7,746 bases of DNA from Flavobacteriales bacterium. Its GTDB lineage: Bacteria > Bacteroidota > Bacteroidia > Flavobacteriales > Flavobacteriaceae. The stretch is taken from positions 1 through 7,746 of the forward strand of contig JALVDN010000340.1 of NCBI GenBank assembly GCA_027008965.1. The letters are read 5' to 3'. The position numbers were made by a program, and so were the translations under genes. This document shows positions 6,982 to 7,746 of the stretch, in pieces (the stretch's first letter is position 1; each line of letters opens with the position of its first letter). Under the pieces are notes generated by a model. That model was not told the DNA's origin, made no database searches, and was given only the letters and a program-made list of their open reading frames with translations.

Positions 6982-7746
6982 TTATTTTAAAATTTCAAAC
7001 CATAAATTTCTCACATGTGACCAGTCGAATTTTTCAACTTTCTTTCTCGCCCTGGCTGAAATTTCTTCTCCAATCTCGGGATTTTCAATTAAAAACCTGA
7101 TTTTTTCTGCCATTTCTTCCGGACGGTTAATATCCACCAATATACCGTCTTTTCCATCTTCTATCAAATAAGGAACCCCTCCCGCCCGTGTGGATACAAC
7201 CGGCAAGCCCAATGCCATAGCTTCCATAACACTCACCGGTGTATTATCCACTGAAGTGGTATTGATAAAAATATCATATTCCTCCGATCTTTTGTGCCAC
7301 GCTTCAGGGTGCATGGCGCCTGTGATTTCCACACTGTTATTCAGATTGAGTTCATCAATGAGCTGTTTTACTTCCTGCATACTTCCGTCTTTATCGGGGC
7401 CTATCATACAAAGTTTTGCTTCCGGATAATACTTTTTTAAATGCATCAAAGAATAAACAGCATTTTCGGGCAAATAATGACGGGCAAATGATCTCACCCA
7501 TAAAATACGGGGTTCAAACCGTGATCTTTTTTTATAATGATACTTATCTATGGGTATCGTATTGGGAATGTAGAAAACCTTATAACCTTTTTCCTCAAAG
7601 ATTTTTTTTAAATAACCCGAAGGCGCCACATTAACATAAGCTTTACCGAACAAACTTTTACTCATGCGGGGAGACTTATCCAACCTTCCGGGAAGATTCC
7701 CGCCATGCAAAATAGGGATATATTTTTTTTTTCATCAGTCGTGCCA
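6982..7746 (-). CDS. GT4-type (GT-B fold) glycosyltransferase, N-terminus outside window and frame broken at an A10 tract
   Basis: Likely transfers a sugar from a nucleotide donor to the growing lipid-linked glycan at the cytoplasmic membrane face. The unbroken frame runs 7731-6982; counted from a TTG at 7710 it gives 242 residues. It opens with HGGNLPGRLDKSPR, a short conserved segment at the end of the N-terminal GT-B half, and then covers the C-terminal donor-binding half: ILWVRSFARHYLPENAV (69-85), AKLCMIGPDKDGS (98-110), VEITGAMHPEAW (127-138), VDNTPVSVMEAMALGLPVV (154-172) and STRAGGVPYLIEDGKDGILV (173-192). The usual EX7E donor motif is Asp155-x7-Glu163, a substitution that I recall as common in this subgroup. 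Family members are about 350-400 residues, so 100 or more are missing upstream. In-frame TGA at 7734-7732 blocks extension; dropping one A from the 7732-7723 run restores a frame reading ARLMKKKYIPILHGGN from the window edge. The TTG at 7710 is therefore probably not the real start. Confidence 0.82.
7723..7732 (-). repeat. Ten-base A homopolymer (T10 on the plus strand) at the glycosyltransferase frame break
   Basis: The plus strand has ten consecutive T residues; on the coding strand ATG (7735-7733) is followed by A10. With A10 the upstream frame continues as MKKKIYPYFAWRESSRKVG and then stops. With A9 it would continue as MKKKYIPILHGGNLP into the conserved glycosyltransferase frame. It is the longest mononucleotide run I noticed in the window; other runs reach A9 (plus-strand T 5388-5396, inside the intact dehydratase) and A8 (1425-1432; plus-strand T 7602-7609). 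Confidence 0.75.

Noticed and set aside
7219..7248. Apparent loss of the first Glu in the EX7E motif of the glycosyltransferase (Asp155)
   Set aside because: Asp in VDNTPVSVMEAMA keeps the charge, and this variant is one I recall as common in this GT4 subgroup, so it is not taken as inactivation.

Overview
The window reads as ordinary chromosome from a member of the Bacteroidota, most likely a flavobacteria-like organism. This is inferred from three things: AT-rich DNA with A-rich leaders and no clear Shine-Dalgarno sequences, a KdsA with the metal-dependent signature and the loop I associate with Bacteroidota, and a membrane protein tail typical of BatA/VWA-type proteins in that phylum. I could not run a search, so species and genus are not proposed. 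Coding density is very high. There is no gap over 50 bases between genes, and I see no tRNA, rRNA, CRISPR array, insertion sequence or convincing promoter.

Left part (1-4065, plus strand): five co-directional genes with spacings of 35, 12, 49 and -23 bases, so probably one or two transcripts. In order they are the C-terminal end of a membrane-anchored BatA/VWA-like protein (cut by the left edge), uracil-DNA glycosylase (ung), an exported isoaspartyl peptidase/plant-type L-asparaginase, KDO-8-phosphate synthase (kdsA), and a membrane-anchored alpha/beta hydrolase whose start lies inside the end of kdsA. Functionally this is a mixed housekeeping set covering DNA repair, repair or turnover of damaged peptides, and LPS inner-core sugar synthesis.

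Right part (4076-7746, minus strand): three genes of a surface-polysaccharide (O-antigen, capsule or protein-glycan) locus, transcribed towards the first group. Reading from the right edge they are a GT-B fold glycosyltransferase of the GT4 type (incomplete), a WecA/WbpL-like transferase that should load the first sugar-1-phosphate onto the undecaprenyl phosphate carrier, and a long membrane-bound nucleotide-sugar 4,6-dehydratase of the WbpM/CapD/PglF type that makes a 4-keto-6-deoxy sugar precursor. The three are nearly contiguous (a 1-base gap, then a 7-base gap with the preferred start, or a 17-base overlap with the alternative one). The rest of the locus should lie beyond the right edge. 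The two gene groups converge with only 10 bases between stop codons.

The most notable observation is at the right edge. The glycosyltransferase frame is broken at a run of ten A residues (coding strand). One base fewer would join the conserved HGGNLP region to an upstream open frame. This could be a sequencing error, a phase-variable tract, or a site rescued by slippage. I found no evidence of a wholly new system here.
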